A DNA stretch of 64,000 nt, taken from NCBI RefSeq assembly GCF_013410565.1, contig NZ_JACCFO010000001.1, forward strand, positions 372,001 to 436,000, read 5' to 3'. Position numbers and translations under genes: made by a program. A model generated the notes under the pieces. It worked only from the letters and a program-made list of their open reading frames with translations, was not told where the DNA came from and searched no databases. The stretch is from Streptomonospora nanhaiensis. GTDB lineage: Bacteria > Actinomycetota > Actinomycetes > Streptosporangiales > Streptosporangiaceae. Positions 50,711 to 60,177 of the stretch are shown piece by piece (within the stretch, counting starts at the first letter, position 1; each line of letters begins with the position of its first letter).

Positions 50711-53134
50711 TCAGGGCAGGGCGATGTCCTCCGGACGCAGCGGCACGCGGGTCAGCGGGCGGCCGGTGGCGGCGCGCACCGCCGCCACCACCGCCGGGGT
50801 GGCCGACAGCGTCGGCGGTTCGCCCGCGCCGCGCAGGCCGTAGGGCGCCCGGGGGTCGGCGTGCTCCAGCACCTCCACGCGCATGGGCGGGACGTCCAGC
50901 ACCGTGGGGATCAGGTAATCGGTGAACGACGGGTTGCGGATCACGCCGTCGGCCACCTGCACCTCCTCCATCAGCGCCAGCCCCAGCCCCTGCGTGGCGC
51001 CGCCCTGGATCTGGCCGACGAGCTGGCGCGGGTGCAGCGCGCGGCCGACGTCCTGCACGGCGTCCAGCGCCACCACCCGCACCAGGCCCAGCTCCACGTC
51101 CACGTCCACCACCGCGCGGTGCACGCACATGCCCAGCTGGGCGTGGGAGGAGCCCTGGCCGGTGGCGGGGTCCAGCGGGGCGGTCGGACGGTGCCGGAAC
51201 TCCCGCGTCTCCTCCACCGCCGCCCCGCCCAGCACCTCGGCCAGCGGCACCGGCGGGGCGCCGCCCGGCGGCACCAGGCAGTCCCCCGCCAGCCGCGCGC
51301 CCCCGTCGGGGTCGCCGCCGTCGTCGCCGGAGAGGAACCCGCGCGCGCGGGCCAGCGCGACCACGCGGGCCCGCACCGCCTCGCACGCCGCCTTCACCGC
51401 GCCGCCGGTCATGTGCGACTGGCGCGAGGCCGACGACGACCCCGCCGAGCCCACCGACGTGTCGGCCGGGTGCAGCGCCACCCGCCGCACCCCCAGTTCG
51501 GTGCGGGCGATCTGCTCCTGCAGCGTGACCAGCCCCTGCCCGACCTCCACCGCCGCGGTGTGCACCAGTGCCACCGGCACCCCGCCGACCACCTCCAGGC
51601 GCACCCGCGCGGTGGAGTGGTCGTCGAAGCCCTCCGAGAAGCACAGGTTCTTCAGGCCCACCCCGTAGCCCACCCCGCGCACCACGGCGGCGCCGATCCC
51701 GGCGCCGCCCGCGCCGCCGGGCAGGGCGAGGGGGTCGGCGCCCTCGGCCGCGGGGTCGGGGCGGGGCGGCAGGGGCAGCGCGCGGGCCCGCTCCAGCATC
51801 TCGGCCATGGGCAGCGGCGCGTCGATCCGCTGGCCGGTGGGCAGCACCGACCCCTGCCCGACCGCGTTGCGCAGCCGGACCTCCACCGGGTCCATGCCCA
51901 GCGCGGCGGCGAGCCGGTCCATCTGCGACTCGTAGCCGAAGCACGCCTGCACCGCGCCGAAGCCGCGCATCGCCCCGCACGGCGGGTTGGTGGTGTAGAC
52001 CCCGTAGGCGTCCACGGCCGCGTGCGGGATCTCGTAGGGCCCCAGGCCCAGCGACGCCGCGACCCCCACCACCGCCGGCGTGGTGGAGGCGTAGGCGCCG
52101 CCGTCGAGCACGATCTCCAGCGCCGCGTAGAGCAGCCGCCCGTCGGCACCGGCCCCGTGCTCGAACCGCAGGTGCGCCGGATGCCGGTGCACGTGGCCGT
52201 GGAAGGACTCCTCGCGGTTGTAGACGATCTTCACCGGGCGGCCGGTGCGCAGCGCCAGCAGGCAGGCGTGGACCTGCATGGACAGATCCTCGCGGGCGCC
52301 GAACGCCCCGCCCACCCCGGCCAGGGTCACCCGCACCAGCTCCGGCGGCAGCCCCAGGCACGGCGCGATCTGGCGCCGGTCGGCGTGCAGCCACTGGGTG
52401 GCGACGTAGAGGTCCACCCCGCCGTCCTCGGCGGGCACCGCCAGGCCCGACTCCGGGCCCAGGCACGCCTGGTCCTGCATGCCGACCTCGTATTCGCCGG
52501 TGACGACCACGTCGGCGCGGGCCCGCAGGTCGGCGACCGTGCTCCCGCGCGCGAGGTCGCCGGTGCGGATCGGCTGGTGGCGCAGCACGTTGCCGCGCGG
52601 GTTGTGCTCGGGGCGCAGCGGCACCGAGCCCGGCGGGTGCACCAGCGGGCACCCGGGGTCGAACGCGGCGCGTCGGGCGTCGCACACCGGCTCCAGGACC
52701 TCGTAGTCCACAACGACGCGCTCAAGGGCGCGCCGCGCGGTCTCGGGGTGGTCGGCGGCCACCACCGCCACCGGCTCGCCCCGGTAGCGCACGGTGCCGG
52801 CCGCCAGCACCGGCTGGTCGCGCACCTCCAGCCCGTAGCGGGGCTCGCCGGGGACGTCCTCGTGGGTCAGCACCGCGTGCACCCCGGGCAGCGCCAGCGC
52901 CGGCGCGGTGTCCAGGCGCAGGAGGCGCGCGTGCGGGTGCGGGCTGCGCAGCGTCATGCCCCACAGCATGTCCTCGGCCCACAGGTCGGAGGAGTAGGCG
53001 AACTCCCCGGTGACCTTGAGCGTGCCGTCGGGGCGCGGCGGGCTGTCGCCCACGCCGCCGACCACCTCGCCCGCCCGCGCCGAAGCGGGCGGGGCCGCGG
53101 CGGGCGGCGCGGTGCCCGCCCCCCGGGCCGTCAT
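50711..53134 (-). CDS. Molybdopterin-binding subunit of a xanthine dehydrogenase-like enzyme
   Basis: The 807-aa protein begins with a Pro/Ala-rich segment and the usual DGTLKVTGEFAYSSDL entry. Conserved Mo-subunit motifs include GVGGAFGARED, CGAMRGFGAVQACF, GSAGSSSASRQSHM, and GLRGAGEPPTLSATPAV with the catalytic Glu. It matches XdhD/XdhA-type large subunits for purine oxidation. Its ATG overlaps the deaminase stop by 4 bp. The separate FAD and 2Fe-2S genes lie upstream in the same run, so the three would form one enzyme if the 2Fe-2S gene is functional. Confidence 0.9.
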   Translation of the reverse strand: MTARGAGTAPPAAAPPASARAGEVVGGVGDSPPRPDGTLKVTGEFAYSSDLWAEDMLWGMTLRSPHPHARLLRLDTAPALALPGVHAVLTHEDVPGEPRYGLEVRDQPVLAAGTVRYRGEPVAVVAADHPETARRALERVVVDYEVLEPVCDARRAAFDPGCPLVHPPGSVPLRPEHNPRGNVLRHQPIRTGDLARGSTVADLRARADVVVTGEYEVGMQDQACLGPESGLAVPAEDGGVDLYVATQWLHADRRQIAPCLGLPPELVRVTLAGVGGAFGAREDLSMQVHACLLALRTGRPVKIVYNREESFHGHVHRHPAHLRFEHGAGADGRLLYAALEIVLDGGAYASTTPAVVGVAASLGLGPYEIPHAAVDAYGVYTTNPPCGAMRGFGAVQACFGYESQMDRLAAALGMDPVEVRLRNAVGQGSVLPTGQRIDAPLPMAEMLERARALPLPPRPDPAAEGADPLALPGGAGGAGIGAAVVRGVGYGVGLKNLCFSEGFDDHSTARVRLEVVGGVPVALVHTAAVEVGQGLVTLQEQIARTELGVRRVALHPADTSVGSAGSSSASRQSHMTGGAVKAACEAVRARVVALARARGFLSGDDGGDPDGGARLAGDCLVPPGGAPPVPLAEVLGGAAVEETREFRHRPTAPLDPATGQGSSHAQLGMCVHRAVVDVDVELGLVRVVALDAVQDVGRALHPRQLVGQIQGGATQGLGLALMEEVQVADGVIRNPSFTDYLIPTVLDVPPMRVEVLEHADPRAPYGLRGAGEPPTLSATPAVVAAVRAATGRPLTRVPLRPEDIALP

Positions 53135-54525
53135 CGGTCCACCACCAGGCGGCGGTGCGCGCGGCGGCCGGCCGCCGCGGCCTCCTCGGCCGAGACGGTG
53201 CGCGGCTCGCCGCGCTCCACCACTGTGGCGCCGCCCACCAGCAGGTGCTCCAGCGGCGCGTCGGGGCCGAACACCAGCGCCACCACCGGGTCGTCGACGG
53301 AGTCGTGGCCGAAGCCGTCCACCCGCCACAGCGCGATGTCGGCGAGCCTGCCCGGCTCCAGCGAGCCGAGGTGGTCGTCGCGGCCCAGGCAGCGGGCCCC
53401 GCCCAGCGTGGCCATGTGCAGGGCCTGGCGCGCGCTCAGGGCGCGCGGCCCCTTGCGGGCGCGGGCCGTCAGCACCGCCTGGCGCAGTTCGCCCACCAGC
53501 CGCGTCAGCTCGCTGGAGGCCGCGCCGTCCACGCCCAGGCCCACGGCCACGCCCGCCTCCAGCAGTTCGGTGGCGCGGCACACCCCCGCGCCCAGGCGGG
53601 CGTTGGAGGACGGGCAGTGCGCCACCCCGGTGCCCGAGGCGCTGATGCGCGCGATCGCGGTGTCGGACAGGTGCACGGCGTGGGCCACCCACACGTCGTC
53701 GCCCAGCCAGCCCAGCTTGTCGGCGTACTCCACCGGCGTGCAGCCGTACTCGGCCCGGCACTGCTCCTCCTCGTCGCGGGTCTCGGCGAGGTGGGTGTGC
53801 AGCCGCACCCCGGCGGCGCGGGCCAGCCGCGCCGACTCGCTCATCAGCTCCGGGCTCACGGTGAAGGGGGAGCACGGCGCCACGGCCACCCGCGTCATCG
53901 CGGCGGGGGAGGGGTCGTGGTGGGCGTCGAGGGTGGCGGCGGTGCGGGCGAGCGCGGCGTCGGTGTCCTCCACCACGGAGTCGGGCGGCAGGCCGCCCGC
54001 CGAGCGGCCCCGGTCCATGGCGCCGCACGCCAACTCCAGGCGCAGCCCCACGGCGCGGGCCGCCGCGACCTCGGCGTCGGCGATCCCCTCGCGCCCCCGC
54101 GGGAAGAGGTAGTGGTGGTCGGCGGCGGTGGTGCAGCCCGACAGCGCCAGCCAGGTCAGCCCGGCCGTGGTGGTGTCGGCCACCGTCTCGGCGTCCAGGC
54201 GGCTCCAGACCTCGTAGGAGCCGGCCAGCCACTCGAACAGCGTCGCGTCGGCGAACATCCCCTGGGTGGCCCACTGGAACAGGTGGTGGTGGGCGTTGAC
54301 CAGGCCGGGGGTGGCCAGGCAGCCGCGCCCGTCGATGACCCGGGCGCCCGGAACACCGGGGGCCGGGCCCGGCCCCACGTGCGTGATGATCCCGCCCGAG
54401 GCCACGACGTGGCCGACCGGGTACTCCGCGCCGCCGACCGTGACGACGTGCGCCCCGTCGACGACGACCGTGCCGGCCTCCGCCACCGCCTGCCTGCCCG
54501 CGCGCGTGCCCGTCTCCGTGGCCAC
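53131..54525 (-). CDS. 8-oxoguanine deaminase-like amidohydrolase
   Basis: The 464-aa member of the amidohydrolase superfamily has the metal-binding HxH-type motif NAHHHLFQW, the following HTHLAETRDEEE, HAVHLSDT and GVDGAASSE as in ATZ/TRZ deaminases. Residues such as LFQWATQGMFADATLFEWL match 8-oxoguanine deaminases. Converting 8-oxoguanine or guanine to urate or xanthine fits an operon with xanthine dehydrogenase-like subunits. The GTG at 54525 has GGAAGGAGG six bases upstream. Overlap with the Mo-subunit gene is 4 bp. Confidence 0.88.
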   Translation of the reverse strand: MATETGTRAGRQAVAEAGTVVVDGAHVVTVGGAEYPVGHVVASGGIITHVGPGPAPGVPGARVIDGRGCLATPGLVNAHHHLFQWATQGMFADATLFEWLAGSYEVWSRLDAETVADTTTAGLTWLALSGCTTAADHHYLFPRGREGIADAEVAAARAVGLRLELACGAMDRGRSAGGLPPDSVVEDTDAALARTAATLDAHHDPSPAAMTRVAVAPCSPFTVSPELMSESARLARAAGVRLHTHLAETRDEEEQCRAEYGCTPVEYADKLGWLGDDVWVAHAVHLSDTAIARISASGTGVAHCPSSNARLGAGVCRATELLEAGVAVGLGVDGAASSELTRLVGELRQAVLTARARKGPRALSARQALHMATLGGARCLGRDDHLGSLEPGRLADIALWRVDGFGHDSVDDPVVALVFGPDAPLEHLLVGGATVVERGEPRTVSAEEAAAAGRRAHRRLVVDR

Positions 54526-54641
54526 CGACCGCCTCCTTCCGTCCTCCGCGCCCCGGCGCGGTCCGCGTGTGTCCCGCCGTGTCCGCCTACCCATCCGCGC
54601 CCCGCCGCCGACGCGGGCGCCCCCTCCGGCGCGCCCGCCGC

Positions 54642-55201
54642 TCAGGGCCCATCCGGCCGGAGCCGGCGGGCGTGGGCGTGCTCGGCGGCCCGCCGCACGG
54701 CCGCCTGGTAGCCGGTGCAGCGGCACAGGTTGCCCGCCAGCGCCTCCCGGATCTCCGCCTCGCCGGGCACCGGCCCGCCCGCGCCGACCGTGCGGGCGAT
54801 CAGGTCGTCGGCCTGCACCAGCAGGCCGGGCGTGCAGAACCCGCACTGCACCGCCCCCTCCTCAAGGAAGGCCCGCTGCACGGGGGCGAGCCGCTCGGTG
54901 CCCGCACCCGGCTGCCCGGCACGGGTCGGCGGGCCCCCGCCCGCGCCCCGGCGGGACCGGGCGCCGCCAGGCCCTCCACCGTGCGCACCCGCCGCCCGGC
55001 CGCCTGGCCGGCGGCCACCAGGCACGCGCACACCGTCACGTCGTCCAGGCAGACCGTGCACGACCCGCACTCGCCCTGCTCGCAGGCGTTCTTGCTGCCC
55101 GGCAGGCCCAGCCGCTCGCGCAGCACATACAGCAGGCTCTCGCCGGGCCACACGTCGTCGGCCGCCACGGCGGCGCCGTTCACGGTGAACTCCACGCGCA
55201 T
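54642..55201 (-). pseudogene. Frameshifted 2Fe-2S subunit of the xanthine dehydrogenase-like enzyme
   Basis: From the ATG at 55201 the frame encodes [16 protein letters not shown] and [28 protein letters not shown], the first 2Fe-2S cluster. After [11 protein letters not shown] the sense shifts to the -1 frame, where [26 protein letters not shown] and [16 protein letters not shown], the second cluster, run to the stop at 54642. The break lies in a G/C run near 54910-54980. One added base would restore a normal protein of about 186 aa. It is either a real mutation or a sequencing error. The start overlaps the FAD-subunit stop by one base. Confidence 0.8.
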
Positions 55202-56061
55202 CAGGTCCCGCCCCTTCGCAGTTGGGCCGCGCACCGCACCCAGGCGCGCCGGGCCAGCACCGCCAGCGCGTGCCGGCGGTAGGCGGCGCTGCCGCGCACG
55301 TCGTCGATCGGCCGGGCGGCGCCGGCCACCAGTTCGCCGAAGCGCCGCGCCGCCGCCTCGGCGGGGGCCGCGCCGCCCGCCCAGTCGAACTCCGCCGCCA
55401 GGAACTCCTCGGCGGCCTCGGCCCGCAGCGGGGTGGGTCCGGCCGACCCGATGCCCGTGCCCACCCGGCGCGCGCCCGTGTCCAGCGCCAAGGCGAACGA
55501 CACCACGGCGATCACCATGGCGTTGCGCGGTCCGACCTTGGCGAACACCTGCGGTCCGGCGGGCCGGGGCAGCAGCACGGCCGCCACCAGTTCGTCGTCG
55601 CGCCGCACGGTCCGGCCCGGTCCCAGGTAGAACTCCCGCGCGGGCACCCGCCGCACGCCGCCCGCCGAGGCCAGCTCCACCAGCGCGCCGGTGGCCAGCA
55701 GCGGGGGATGGCAGTCCCCGGCCGGAGAGGCGCCGCCGAGGTTGCCCCCAACCGAGCCCCGGTTGCGGATCTGCGGCGAGGCCACCGAGCGGGCGGCGTC
55801 GGCCAGCGCCGGGGCGTGCCCGCGCAGGTCGCCGGCCAGCCGGGTGTAGCAGACGCCGGCGCCCACGCGGGTGTAGCCGCCCTCGGCATGCCACCGGGCG
55901 AGCTCGGGCACGCGCGTGAGGTCCAGCAGCGCCGGCGGCCGCCGCCGGCCCAGGTTCAGCTCCACCATCACGTCGGTGCCGCCCATGATCGGCACCGCAT
56001 CGGGCCGCGCCGCCTTGGCCGCCAGCGCCTCGGGCCAGGCCGCCGGGCTCACAAAGTCCAT
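55201..56061 (-). CDS. FAD-binding subunit of the xanthine dehydrogenase-like enzyme
   Basis: The 286-aa protein has [13 protein letters not shown] and [22 protein letters not shown] for FAD, and a CO_deh_flav_C end. There is no extra cysteine cluster, unlike the PaoB-like FAD subunit 10 kb away, so this belongs to the ordinary xanthine dehydrogenase type. It is first in the FAD, 2Fe-2S, deaminase and Mo-subunit run. The ATG at 56061 starts [13 protein letters not shown]; no strong ribosome site is visible. Confidence 0.88.
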   Translation of the reverse strand: MDFVSPAAWPEALAAKAARPDAVPIMGGTDVMVELNLGRRRPPALLDLTRVPELARWHAEGGYTRVGAGVCYTRLAGDLRGHAPALADAARSVASPQIRNRGSVGGNLGGASPAGDCHPPLLATGALVELASAGGVRRVPAREFYLGPGRTVRRDDELVAAVLLPRPAGPQVFAKVGPRNAMVIAVVSFALALDTGARRVGTGIGSAGPTPLRAEAAEEFLAAEFDWAGGAAPAEAAARRFGELVAGAARPIDDVRGSAAYRRHALAVLARRAWVRCAAQLRRGGT

Positions 56062-56246
56062 ACGCTGCCCCCATTGACGGCGCCGGAGTGCTCGGCCGCG
56101 GCGGCGGGCGCCCCGGGACCCGTCTTCCCGTCCGTCTCCCCGGGCCGCGCACCGCCGCCGCGGCCGGTTATGGCAGTGAACCCCCGCGCACCCGCCCAAG
56201 GCCAGCGCCCGAACCCCTGAAGTCGCGAGCACTCCGCGGCGGTTCC

Positions 56247-56262
56247 TTGTAGTTTTCTACAA
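56247..56262. promoter_or_regulatory. TTGTAG-TTTT-CTACAA palindrome between xdh-like genes and pucR
   Basis: Perfect 6-bp arms flank a TTTT spacer in an otherwise GC-rich divergent promoter. It is a likely PucR operator for both directions. Confidence 0.5.
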
Positions 56263-56353
56263 TTCCGGCGTGGGCTAACGTTGTCCGCCACGCGGCGCGA
56301 TGCCGACCCCGCGCCGCGGCGGGCGGCCGAACGAGGCGGGGAGGAGGGCGCCG

Positions 56354-57970
56354 ATGCGCATCAGCGACCTGGTCGCGGTCCCGCACCTGCGGCTGCGGCT
56401 GCTGGGCGGCGGCGAAGACGCCGACCGCGCCCTCTCCGGTGTCGCCACCACCGACCTGCTGCACCCCGAGCGCTACCTCTCCGGCGGCGAACTCGTCCTG
56501 ACCGGCATGATGTGGCGGCGCCGCCCCGAGGACTCCGCGGAGTTCGCCGCCGCGCTCGCCGCGGCCGGCGCGGCCTGCGTGGGGGCGGGCACCGCCCTCG
56601 GCGAGGTCCCGCCCGACCTGGCCGCCGCCTGCGCCCGGCACGGCCTGCCGCTGATCGAGGTCCCCGCCGAGACCTCGTTCGCCGCCGTCACCGAGGAGGT
56701 CCGCCGGGCGCTCGACGCCGAACGCGACGACGGCGCCGCCCGCACCCGCGAGCGGCACCGCCGCCTGCTCGCCGACCTCGCCGGCGGCGCCGACCTGCCC
56801 GGCGTCTTCGCGGCCGCCGCCGCCCAGGCGCGGCTGTCCTGCTGGGTGGTCTCCGGCACCGGCCGCCCCGTCGCCTCCGGCGGCCCCGCCCTGGGCGCCC
56901 GCGAGCGGCTGCGCGTGGCCGCCCAGACCCTGCTCCGCCCCGGCCCGCGCGTCCTGGACCTCGCCGCCGCCGAGGGCGCCCCCGCCCGCCGCCTCGCCGT
57001 GCTGCCCGTGCGCACCCGCGCATGGCACCCCCTGACGGGGTGGCTGCTGGTCTGCGCGGGCGACCCCGCCCGCTGGCCCGCCGACGTGCGCGAGTCGGTC
57101 GACCACCTCGCCGCCATCGCCGCCCTGGCCCGCAACCGCGCGGAGCAGCGCGCCGCCGACGACGCGCGGCACCTGGCGGGCCTGCCCCGGCTGCTGGCCG
57201 CCCAGCGGTTCGACGAGGCGGCGGCGCTGCTGCACGTGGCCGGCACCCCCGACGAGGAGGAGCGCGCCCGCACGCCCCACGCCGTGGTCGAGGCCGCGCT
57301 GCTGCCCGCGCCCGCCGAGCCCGACCTCGCGCGGCGGGTCCTGGCCGAACTGCTGGCCGAGTGGCCCGGCGCGGCGGTGACCGGCGCCGACCCCGCCTTC
57401 GCCGTCGTCCCGCTCACCGGCGGCCCGCCCGGCGCGGCCCCGGCCGATGCCGAGGAGGCGCCCGCGCCCGGCGGCGCCGACGCGCTGCGCCGGCACCTCG
57501 CCGAGGGCGCGGCGGCGCTGGAGCCCAAGCTGCTCGACCACCGCCTGGCCGTGGGGGTCAGCACCGCCGCCACCGGGGTCGCCGACCTGCGCGGCGCCGC
57601 CGCCGAGGCCCGCAACGCCCGCCGCCTCGCCGAGATGCGCCGGGGCCGGGCCGCGATCGCCACCGGCGCCGAACTCGACTCCCACGAACTCCTGCTGGCC
57701 GCCGTGCCCGAGGAGGTCCGCTCCGTCTACCGCGACCGCCTGCTGGGCCCGCTGCTGGAGTACGACCGCGCGCACCGCTCGGACCTGCTGGCCACCCTGG
57801 AGCGGTTCCTGCGCTACTCCGGCTCCTGGCAGCGGTGCGCCTCGGCCATGCACATCCACGTCAACACCCTGCGCTACCGCATCGGCCGCATCGAGGAGCT
57901 GACCGGGCGCGACCTCAGCAGCCTGGAGCACCGCGTGGACCTGTTCCTGGCGCTGCGCCTGCACCGCTGA
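56354..57970 (+). CDS. PucR-family transcriptional regulator
   Basis: The 538-aa protein has an N-terminal PucR/PUR domain (MRISDLVAVPHLRLRLLGGG, LLHPERYLSGGELVLTGMMW), a GGDEF-like middle region, and a C-terminal HTH_30 with MHIHVNTLRYRIGRIEELTGRDL. In Bacillus PucR controls purine catabolism; here it is divergent from a xanthine dehydrogenase and guanine-type deaminase set, so the same role is probable. GGGGAGGAGG precedes the ATG. No other regulator in the window suits that operon. Confidence 0.92.
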   Translation: MRISDLVAVPHLRLRLLGGGEDADRALSGVATTDLLHPERYLSGGELVLTGMMWRRRPEDSAEFAAALAAAGAACVGAGTALGEVPPDLAAACARHGLPLIEVPAETSFAAVTEEVRRALDAERDDGAARTRERHRRLLADLAGGADLPGVFAAAAAQARLSCWVVSGTGRPVASGGPALGARERLRVAAQTLLRPGPRVLDLAAAEGAPARRLAVLPVRTRAWHPLTGWLLVCAGDPARWPADVRESVDHLAAIAALARNRAEQRAADDARHLAGLPRLLAAQRFDEAAALLHVAGTPDEEERARTPHAVVEAALLPAPAEPDLARRVLAELLAEWPGAAVTGADPAFAVVPLTGGPPGAAPADAEEAPAPGGADALRRHLAEGAAALEPKLLDHRLAVGVSTAATGVADLRGAAAEARNARRLAEMRRGRAAIATGAELDSHELLLAAVPEEVRSVYRDRLLGPLLEYDRAHRSDLLATLERFLRYSGSWQRCASAMHIHVNTLRYRIGRIEELTGRDLSSLEHRVDLFLALRLHR

Positions 57971-58021
57971 CGCCCCCTGCGCCGGGCCCGCGCGCGGACC
58001 GGACGTGTCGGCCGCGGCCGA

Positions 58022-58027
58022 TAGCGT
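58022..58027 (+). promoter_or_regulatory. -10-like element of a probable leaderless promoter
   Basis: TAGCGT ends 6 bp before the ATG of the pentapeptide gene with no ribosome site between. It is a weaker match to consensus than the other cases. Confidence 0.35.
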
Positions 58028-58033
58028 GCCGCC

Positions 58034-58750
58034 ATGACCGACCTTGACCTGAGCACCGGCGGCGAGGTGAGCGGCGCCGACCTCGCGGGGCGCGACCTGC
58101 GCGACGCCCTCGCCGACGCGCCCGCCCGGCCCCGCGCCTTCATCGGCTGCGACCTGCGCGAGGCCGACCTGAGCGGTGCGCACCTCATCGACGCCGTGTT
58201 CACCGACTGCTGGCTCGACGGCGCGCGGCTGGACGGCGCCGCCCTCGACGGCTCCCGGTGGTCGGGCGGGGGCGCGCCCGGGGCCGGGTTCGCCGGCGCC
58301 GAGTGCGCCGAGGCCGCCTTCGACCGCGTCGACCTCGCCAACACCGGGTGGGCCGGCGCGGTCATCACCGACACCGTGTTCACCGGCTGCCGCCTCACCG
58401 GCGCGGCCCTGACCGGCACCCGGGGCCTGGGCTACGCCTTCGTCCGCTGCAACCTGATGCTGGCCCGCCTCAAGGGCGTCAACCTGCGCGGCCAGGAGCT
58501 GCACGGCCTGCGGCTGGACGACACCGACCTCACCAAGGCCGACCTGCGCGCCACCGTGTGGCACGACAGCCGCCTGCGCGGCGCGGTGCTCACGGGGGCC
58601 GACCTCGACGGCGCCGACCTGCGCGGCGCCGACCTCGGCCAGGTCCGCCTCTCCGACGCCGTGGCCCTGCGCGGCGCCACCGTCTCGCCCGAGCAGGCCG
58701 GGATGCTGCTGGGCTCGCTGGGCATCCAGGTGGTGCCCCCGGGAGGCTAG
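58034..58750 (+). CDS. Pentapeptide-repeat protein
   Basis: The 238-aa protein is built of A(D/N)LxX repeats: GADLAGRDLRDAL, CDLREADLSGAHL, ARLDGAALDGS, then GADLDGADLRGADLGQV, interrupted mid-protein by shorter repeats. It would form a right-handed quadrilateral beta helix. Some members mimic DNA and protect gyrase from quinolones, but nothing specific shows that here. It is monocistronic and convergent with the efflux gene across a hairpin. Confidence 0.88.
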   Translation: MTDLDLSTGGEVSGADLAGRDLRDALADAPARPRAFIGCDLREADLSGAHLIDAVFTDCWLDGARLDGAALDGSRWSGGGAPGAGFAGAECAEAAFDRVDLANTGWAGAVITDTVFTGCRLTGAALTGTRGLGYAFVRCNLMLARLKGVNLRGQELHGLRLDDTDLTKADLRATVWHDSRLRGAVLTGADLDGADLRGADLGQVRLSDAVALRGATVSPEQAGMLLGSLGIQVVPPGG

Positions 58751-58800
58751 TTGGGGCCGCACGCGCGGCCGCCCGTAGCGGGCTTGCCCCCCCGACAGCA

Positions 58801-58846
58801 CAGCGCCCGCCCGGCGGGCCTGGGGCCCGGCGCCGGACGGGCGCTG
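58801..58846. terminator. Bidirectional hairpin between the pentapeptide and efflux genes
   Basis: CAGCGCCCG-C-CCGGCG pairs with CGCCGG-A-CGGGCGCTG, with one internal mismatch, around a loop of about 14 bases. It is placed to serve both convergent genes. Confidence 0.6.
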
Positions 58847-58902
58847 CGAGGGGGAGCCGGCCGGGGCGGCCGGCGGACGGGGCCGCGGCGGCGGCCCCGG
58901 GG

Positions 58903-60177
58903 CTACTTGGCGTGCCCGCGGGCCGCCACCACGACGAACACCGCGGTCGCGGCCACCGCCGTGCCCAGCATGACCAGGGTCATGCTCGTCATGGTCGTGC
59001 CGCCGTGCAGGCCGGCCGCCGCCGCGATCGTGCCGCCCAGCGCGAACTGGAGCGTGCCCAGCAGCGCCGAGGCGCTGCCCGCCGCCGAGGCCGGCTGGCT
59101 GACGATCGCCAGGGTGGTGGCGTTGGGCGAGATCAGGCCGGTGAAGAACATCATCACGAACAGCACGGCCGTGACCGTCACCAGCGTCGCCAGACCGGAG
59201 AGGTCCAGGGCCAGCAGCAGCGCCACGCTGGCCGCCGCGCCGAACAGCCCGTACAGCAGCCGGCGGGTGGTGTGCACCTTGCCGATCAGCGCGGCGTTGA
59301 CCTGGTTGCCCAGGATCATGCCGAGCGTGTTGATCCCGAAGATCAGGCTGAACTGCTGCGGGGTGGCCGCGAACTCCGACTGGGAGACGAAGGAGAACGC
59401 CGAGATGTAGGTGAAGCTCATGGCGAAGCTGAGCGCCATGGTCAGGGTCGGGCCGATGAACCGCGGGTCCACGATCAGGCGGCCGAACAGCCGCAGCATC
59501 TGGCCCGGGTGCTGGCGGGTGCGCTCCTCGACGGGCAGGCTCTCGGGCAGGCCGAACAGCACCAGGGCGAACCCGGCCAGGCCGGCGACGCCGAGCACGG
59601 CGAAGATGAGCTGCCAGGGGCCCATCAGCAGCAGCTGACCGCCCAGCAGCGGGCCGAGCATCGGGGCCAGGCCGACCAGCAGCACCAGGCGCGAGAAGAA
59701 CTTCGCGGCGGAGTCGCCGTCGAAGGTGTCGCGGACCACGGCGCGGGCGATCACCATTCCGGCGGCGGCCGCCAGGCCCTGCACGAACCGGACGAGGCTG
59801 AAGACCTCGGCGGTCTGCACGACCATGCAGAGGAAGGACGTGGCGGCGAACACCGCGATCCCCACCAGCAGGGGCTTGCGGCGGCCGAGCTGGTCGCTGA
59901 GCGGACCGATCACGAGCTGGCCGAGGGCCAGACCGACCATCACGGCGGTCAGCGTGAGCTGGATCTGCGACTCGGGCGCCTTCAGGTCCGCGGCGATCTC
60001 CGGGAACGCCGGCAGGTAGAGGTCGGTGGCCAGCGAGCTGGTCGCGGACAGGACCCCCAAAATGAACACGAGCAGCACGACCGAGCGGCGCGGACGGTCG
60101 GTGGACGGGTTGGCGCGCTGAGTCGGCACCTGGGCTCGGGTGGTCCCGAGGCGCGAACGCACAGCGGTAAGGCTCAC
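58903..60177 (-). CDS. Bcr/CflA-type multidrug efflux MFS transporter
   Basis: The 424-aa protein has 12 predicted membrane helices, the drug/H+ antiporter motif A GPLSDQLGRRKPLLVG, and DLYLPAFPEIAADL in helix 1, typical of Bcr/CflA proteins that export bicyclomycin, chloramphenicol and related drugs. The N-terminus has 30 basic residues before helix 1. The GTG at 60177 has GGAG five bases upstream; the frame stays open for another 1.2 kb upstream but that part is not transporter sequence. A long leader with tandem repeats precedes it, so expression may be controlled there. Confidence 0.9.
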   Translation of the reverse strand: MSLTAVRSRLGTTRAQVPTQRANPSTDRPRRSVVLLVFILGVLSATSSLATDLYLPAFPEIAADLKAPESQIQLTLTAVMVGLALGQLVIGPLSDQLGRRKPLLVGIAVFAATSFLCMVVQTAEVFSLVRFVQGLAAAAGMVIARAVVRDTFDGDSAAKFFSRLVLLVGLAPMLGPLLGGQLLLMGPWQLIFAVLGVAGLAGFALVLFGLPESLPVEERTRQHPGQMLRLFGRLIVDPRFIGPTLTMALSFAMSFTYISAFSFVSQSEFAATPQQFSLIFGINTLGMILGNQVNAALIGKVHTTRRLLYGLFGAAASVALLLALDLSGLATLVTVTAVLFVMMFFTGLISPNATTLAIVSQPASAAGSASALLGTLQFALGGTIAAAAGLHGGTTMTSMTLVMLGTAVAATAVFVVVAARGHAK

